From contig CANTAL010000002.1 of the NCBI GenBank assembly GCA_947650365.1, positions 999,501-1,063,500 of the forward strand: a stretch of 64,000 bases of DNA, read 5' to 3'. Made by a program: the position numbers and the translations under genes. Below the pieces are notes generated by a model. The model ran no database searches and was not told the DNA's origin. It worked only from the letters and a program-made list of their open reading frames with translations. Below are positions 57,681 to 64,000 of the stretch, in pieces. Numbering within the stretch: the first letter of the stretch is position 1; the number at the start of each line of letters is the position of its first letter. The stretch comes from Chamaelirium japonicum. Its lineage: Eukaryota; Streptophyta; Magnoliopsida; Liliales; Melanthiaceae.

Positions 57681-59448
57681 CTTCTTCTCTCTCTTCTGTC
57701 TTCGTTTCTCTCTCCGTTTTCTTGTGACTGGTCGGTTAGGCTCGACATGTTCGCGCTGATAATGCGTTATGAGATGGAAGAAAGAGAGAGCTGTCAAACG
57801 TGCCCCACCCTAAAGGGCTCGTATATTATTTATAGGGTAAGCTTACTTAGGGCCTAAGCAATCTATGGAAAACCCTAATCCATGGGAGAGATCCGACGGT
57901 GGACAGCCATCCGATCAAACGTGCCCCACCCTAAAGGGGTCGTATTAATCATTTATTTAAATAATTATTAAATTAATTCTTTTAATTAGTAAACTTACCT
58001 TATAAATATTTAATTATATATAATTGATTATCGCCATGGGTAAAGGTGTGAAGTAAGAAGGAATCTAAATTCTAAAACTCCACTTCTCAATAGTATTATC
58101 TCAATATTATTATGATTATAATTGTAATATTATAATAATTTTTTTAATTAAATTAATTAATTTTTTTATTATTAGATAATTTAAATGATTTAATAATTAA
58201 GTTTAGTAATTAACGTGTTGTGAGATGGAAGAAAGAGAGAGCCGTCAAACTTCTCTCTTCACCCATGGATTAGGATTTCCCATAGATTGTTTAGGCCCTA
58301 AGTAAGCTTACCCTATAAATAATATACGACCCCTTTAGGGTGGGGAACATTTACGGCTCTCTCTTTCGCTCATCTCATAACACTTACCCTATATATAATA
58401 TATGACCCCTTTAGGGTGGGGCACATTTGACGGCTCTCTCTTTCTCCCATCTCACAACACATTATCAGCATAAACATATCGAGCCCAGCCGACCAGTCGC
58501 AAGAAAACAGAGAGGGAAACAAAGACAGAAGAGGAGTTTTGGAATTTAAATTCTTTCTTACTTCACACCTATACCATGGTTAATGGACTGGAGTAGGACT
58601 TCTTCTCCACAGAAAAGAGAGAAGAAGAGAGAAGAGAACGAAGATATAAACAAAGACAGAAGAAAGAGATACGACTGGTCGGTTAGGCTCGATAGTAAGA
58701 AGTGGCACACCCGAATTGCTTAGGCCCTAAGTTCAAATATTAAAAGATACACCGTCGAATCTCTCCCATAGATTAAGGTTTCCCATAGATTACTTAGGCC
58801 CTAAGTAAGCTTACACTATAAATAATATACGACCCCTTTAGCGTGGGGTATGTTTAACGGCTCTCTCTTTCTTCCATCTCACAACACGTTATCAGCATGA
58901 ACATGTCGAGCCCACAAACAAGTCGCAAGAAAACGGAGAGAGAAACAAAGACAAAAAAGATAGAAGAAGAGAGAAGAGAATAGAGAGATAAACGAAGATA
59001 GAAGAGAGAAGAAGTCCTACTCTAGTCGATTGGCCATGGGTATAGTTGTGAAGTAAGAAGAAATCTAAATTCCAAAATTCAACTTCTCAATAATATAATT
59101 AAATCTCTCCATTCTCTTCTCTCTTCTCCAATGGATTAGGGTTTCCTATAGATTGCTTAGGCACAAAGTAAGTGTACCCTTTAAATAATATACGACCTCT
59201 TTAGGGTGGGCATAGTTTATGGCTCTCTCTTTCTCCCATCTCACAATACGTTATCAGCACGAATATGTCAAGCCCAGCTGACCAGTCATAAGAAAACGGA
59301 GAGAGAAACAAAGATAGAAGAGAGAGAAGATGAGAGATGAGAATGGAGAGATAAACAAAAAGAGAAGAGAGAAAAAGTAATGCTCCAGTCCATTCACCAT
59401 GGGTATAGATATGAAGTAAGAAGGAATCTAAATTTTAAAACATCACTT

Positions 59449-59592
59449 CTCAATAGTATCTTCTCAACGTTATTATGATTATCATAGTAATGTTATTATA
59501 ATTTTTTTAATTAAATTAATTGCTTGATTAAAACGACGAGAGAAGGGAATTTACTATGATAATCGTAATAACATTGAGATGATACTATTGAG
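59449..59592. repeat. W foldback element
   Basis: 144 bp with inverted ends CTCAATAGTATCTTCTCAAC and GAGATGATACTATTGAG (right arm). The centre is AT-rich with AAAACGACGAGAGAAGGGAA. Same architecture as 20758-20898. Confidence 0.7.
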
Positions 59593-62500
59593 AAAACTTC
59601 AATTCTCATTAATATAATTAAATCTCTCCGTTCTCTTCTATTTTCTCCCATGGATTAGGTTTTTCCATGGATTACTTAGGCCCTAAGTAAGCTTACCTTA
59701 TAATTAATATACTATCCTTTTAGGGTGGGGCACGTTTGATGACTCTCTCTTTCTCCCATCTTATAATACGTTATCAGCACGAACATGTTGAGCCCAACTG
59801 ACCCATCACAAGAAAATAGATAGAAAAACGAAGACAGAAGTGGAGTTTTGAAATTTAGATTCCTCCTTACTTCACACCTATACCCATGGACAATTGACTG
59901 GAGCAGGACTTCTTCTCTCTTCTCTCTTTATTTATCTGTCCATTCTCTTCTCTCTTCTTCTCTCTCTTTTGTCTTCGTTAAACTCCACTTCTTTTCTCAA
60001 TAAACGAAGACAGAAGAGAGAGAAGAAGAGAGAAAAGAACGGAGAGGTAAACGAAGAGAGAAGAGAAGAAGTCCTGCTCCAGTCTATTGGCTATGGGTAT
60101 AGGTGTGAAGTTCTCTCTTCTATCTTCGTTTATCTCTTCATTCTCTTTTCTCTTCTTTTGTCTTCGTTTATCTTTCTATTTTTCTTATTACTAGTCGACT
60201 GGGCTTGACGTGTTCGTGCTGATAATGTATTATGAGATGGGAGAAAGTGAGAGCCGTCAAATGTGCCTTACCCTAAAGGGGTCGTATATTATTTATAGGG
60301 TAAACTTACTTAGGGCCTTAGTAATCTATAAGAAACCCTAATCCATGGGAGAAGAGAGAAGAGAATGGAGAGATTTAATTATATTATTGAGAAGTGGAGT
60401 ATTGGAATTTAGATTCTTTTTTACATAACACCTATACCCATGAATAATAGACTGGAGGAGGACTTCTTCTCTCTTCTTTCTTCGTTTATCTCTCCATTCT
60501 CTTATCTCTTCTTCTCTTTACTCACAACACATTATCAGCATGAACATGTCGAGTCTAGCAGACCACCATTTAGAATTTATCTAAATTATTTAAATATATT
60601 ATTTAAATTATTTATCTCACTATTCTCTTATCTCTTTTTCTCTTTCTTCTGTTTTTATTTCTCTTTCCGGTTTCTGGTGACTGGTCGGCTGGGCTCGATA
60701 TGTTCGTGCTGACAAAAAGTTGTGAGAAAAAATAAGAAGAGAGAAGAGAAGGAAGAGATAAACAAAGAAAGAAGAGAGAAGAAGTACTGCTCCAGTCCAT
60801 TCACCACGTGTATAGGTGTGAAGTAAGAAGGAATCTATATTCCAAAACTCTACTTTTAAATAATATAATTAAATCTCTCTATTCTTTTCTCTCTTCTCCC
60901 ATGGATTAAGGTTTCCTTTAAAATACTTAGACCTAAGTAAGCTTACCCTATAAATAATATACGACCCCTTTAGGGTGGGGCATATTTTACGGCTCTTCCT
61001 TTCTTCTATCTCATAACATATTATCAGCGCGAACATGTCATGCTCAGCTGACCAGTCGCAAGAAAAGAGAAAGAGAAACAAAGATAGAAGTGGAGTTTTG
61101 GAATTTAAATTCCTTCTTACTTTACACCTATACCCGTGGCCAATAGCCTAGAGCAGGACTTTTTCACTCTTCTCTTTGTTTATCTCTCCGTTCTCTTTTC
61201 TCCTTTCCACACTTCTGTCTATGTTTCTCTATCTGTTTATTGAGAGAAGAAGAGGAGTTTAACGAAAACAAAAGAGAGATAAGAATCGAGAAGAGAACGG
61301 AGAGAAAAATAAAGAGAAAAGAGAGAACTTCACTCCTATACCCGTGGCCAATGGACTGGAGCAGAACTTCTTCTCTCTTCTCTCTTCGTTTACCTCTGTG
61401 TTTTTTTCTCTCTTTTTCTTTCTCTTCTGTCTTCGTTTCTCTATCCGTTTATATAGAGAAGAAGTGGAGTTTAACGAAGGCAGAAGAGAGATAAGAAGCG
61501 AGAAGAGAACAAAGAGATAAATGAAAAGAGAATATGTCCTGCTCCAGTCTATTGGCCAAGGGTATAAGTGTGAAGTAAGAGGAATCTAAATACCAAAACT
61601 CCACTTCTGTCTTCGTTTCTCTTACTGTTTTCTTACGACTGGTCAGCTGGGCTCGATATATACGTACTGATAACATGTTGTGAGATGGGAGAAAGAGAAA
61701 GTCATCAAACGTGCCCCACCATAAAGGGGTCGTATATTATTTATAGGGAAAGCTTATTTAGGGCCTAAGCAATCTATGGGAAACCCTAATCCATAGACGA
61801 AAAGAAAAGGGAACTAAGAGATTTAATTATATTATTGAGAAGTGGAGTTTTGGAATTTAGATTCTTTCTTACTTCACACATATACCCATGGCGAATGGAC
61901 TGGAACATGATTTCTTCTTTCTTCTCTCTTTATTTGTCTCTCCGTTCTCTTCTCTTTTCTCACAACACGTTATCAACAAGAACATGTTGAGCCCAACCGA
62001 CCAGTCACAAGAAAACGGAAAGATAAATATTGATAGAAGAGAAAGAAGATAACAGAGAGATAAACAAAGAGAGAAGAAGTCTTGCTCCAATCCATTGGCC
62101 ACGCGTATAGCTGTAAAGTAAGAAGGAATCTAAATTCTAAAGCTCCATATAAAAGAGATAAGAAGAGAAAAGAGAACAGAGAGATAAATGAAGAGAGAAG
62201 AGAGAAGAAGTCATACTCTAGTCCATTGGCCATGGGTATAGGTATGACGTAAGAAGGAATCTAAATTCCTAGACTCCACTTCTATCTTCCTTTCTCTCTC
62301 CGTTTTCTTGTGACTGGTCGTCTGGGCTTGACATGTTCGTACTGATAACGTATTATGAGATAGGAGAAAGTGAGAGTCATCAAACATGCCCCACCCTAAA
62401 AGGGTCGTATATTATTTATAGGGTAAGCTTACATAGGGCCTAAGTAATCTATAGGAAATCCTAACTATGGGAGAGATCTGACGGTGGATAGTCATCCTTC

Positions 62501-64000
62501 TTACTTCACACCTATACCCATGGCCAATAGAATGGAGCAAGACTTCTTATCTCTTTTCTCTTCGTTTATCTCTTCATTCACTTCTTTCTTTTTCTCCCAT
62601 TTTACAATATGTTATCAGCACGAACATGTCGTGCCCAACCGACCAGTCACAAGAAAATAGAAAGAAAAACAAAGACAGCAGAGAGAAAAGAAGAGAGAAG
62701 AGAACGAAGAGGTAAACGAAGAGATAAATGATAAGAAGTCCTGCTCAAGTCTATTGGCCATGGGTTTAGGTGTGCAGTAAGAAGGATGGCTATCCACCAT
62801 CGGATCTCTCCTATGGATTTGGGCTTCCCATAGATTTCTTTGGCCCTAAGTAAGCTTACCCTAAAAATAATATACGACGCCTTTAGGAAGGGGCATGTTT
62901 GACGGCTCTCTCTTTCTCCCATCTCATAACATGTTATCAGCACGAAAATATAGAGCCCAGCCGACCACTCACAAGAAAACGGAGAGAGAAATGAAGATAG
63001 AAATGGAGTTTTGGAATTTAGATTCCTTCTTATTTCACACCTATACCCGTGGCTAATGGATTGGAGTAGGACTTCTTCTCTCTTCTTACTTCATTTATCT
63101 CTCCGTTCTCTTCTCTCTTCTTCACTCTCTTCTATGGAGTTTCAAAATTTAGATTCATTCTTACTTTACACCTATACCTATGGCCAATGGACTAGAGCTG
63201 GACTTCTTTTCTTTTCTCTCTTTGTTTATTTCTCCATTCTTTTCTCTCTTCTTCTCTCACTTCTGTCTTTGTTTCTCTCTCTGTTTTCTTATGACTGGTC
63301 GGCTGGGCTCGACATATTCATGCTGATAATATGTTATGATAAGTGAGAATAGAACGGAGAGATAAACGGAGAGAGAAGAAAGAAGAAGTCCTGCTTCAGT
63401 CCATTCGCCACGGGTATAGGTATGAAGTAAGAAGATATCTAAATTCCAAAACTCAACTTCCCAATAATATAATTAAATCTCTCATTTCTCTTCTCCCTTC
63501 TCCCATGGATTAGGGTTTCCTATAAATTACTTAGGCCCTAATTAAGTTTACCCTATAAATAATATATGACCCCTTTAGGGTAGGGCATGTTTGATGACTC
63601 TTTTTTTGTCCCATCTCATAATACGTTATCAGTACGAACATGTCGAGCCCAGCCGACCAGTCGCAAGAAAACAAAGAGAAAAACAAAGACAGAATAGAGA
63701 GAAGAAGAAAGAAGAGAACGGAGAGATAAACAAAGATAGAAGAGAGAAGAAGTCCTGCTCCAGTCCATTGGCCACGGGTATAGATTTGAAGTAAGAAAGA
63801 ATCTAAAGTCTAAATCTCCACTTCTTAATATTTATACGACCCCTTTATGGTGGGGCATATTTAATGGCTCTCTGTTTCTCCCATCTCACAACACGTTATC
63901 TATATGAACATGTCGAGCCCAGTCGACCTATCATAAAAAAATAGAGAAAGAAATGAAGACAGAAGAGAGAGAAGAATAAAGAAAAGAATAGAGAGATAAA

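Larger units (their letters stand above)
55320..64000. repeat. Large inverted duplication, right arm
   Basis: Reverse complement of 34900-41769 (landmark pairs are given there), continuing to the window edge. It carries reverse modules, a reversed LTR-like module (57052-57219), a reversed Z block (57220-57680), a full W foldback (59449-59592) and forward and reverse modules. The extra 1.6 kb at about 58880-60500 has no partner in the left arm. Confidence 0.85.

Overview
The window looks like plant nuclear heterochromatin. I find no ordinary host gene, no RNA gene and nothing bacterial. It consists of two things. (1) A composite satellite-like array fills 1-8527 and 20303-64000. (2) One complete, recent Ty3/gypsy LTR retrotransposon (8528-20302) is inserted into that array. 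The flowering-plant assignment rests on the retrotransposon: TGTAACACC-type LTRs of about 3.8 kb, an initiator-Met PBS (TGGTATCAGAGC), and a pol ending in a chromodomain-like tail, as in Tekay/Del-type chromoviruses. The species is not recognisable to me.

Retrotransposon: 5' LTR 8528-12291, PBS 12294-12311, a leader with no recognisable gag, a broken pol 13091-16460 (protease, RT, RNase H, integrase, chromodomain-like tail), a degenerate polypurine tract, and 3' LTR 16514-20302. It is flanked by a perfect 5-bp target duplication, GGAGC. By eye the two LTRs differ at only five bases plus one 25-bp tandem duplication. Yet pol carries four in-frame stops and two frameshifts, and gag is missing. 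This looks like a non-autonomous copy moved in trans.

Array: the building blocks occur in both orientations. (a) An LTR-like module of about 167 bp has ends TGTTATGAGA / TCTCACAACA, a telo-box-like TTAGGGTTT, a TATAAATA and a pyrimidine patch. (b) CGTTATCAGCACGA follows it directly and may be an internal-tRNA primer site. (c) A purine-rich leader follows, with a 130-bp sub-repeat. (d) An AT-rich block (Z) of 0.3-0.9 kb comes next. (e) There are short AT-rich linkers (K, L), a foldback element (W) and an AT palindrome (J2). I read the array as amplified from a small TRIM-like LTR element lacking coding capacity.

Layout: 1-8527 holds mixed-orientation modules with a 3.06-kb tandem duplication (3958-7018 / 7019 onward). 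20303-26434 holds mixed modules after the retrotransposon. 26435-31682 is a full higher-order repeat (order L-W-K-Z-LTR-like-J2). 31683-34899 holds a truncated next copy and rearranged modules. 34.9-41.8 kb and 55.3-64.0 kb are the arms of a large inverted duplication. Between them, 41.77-55.32 kb holds the end of one higher-order copy, one complete copy (46382-52542) and the start of another. The many short open frames in the array are translations of the same repeats and are not annotated as genes.
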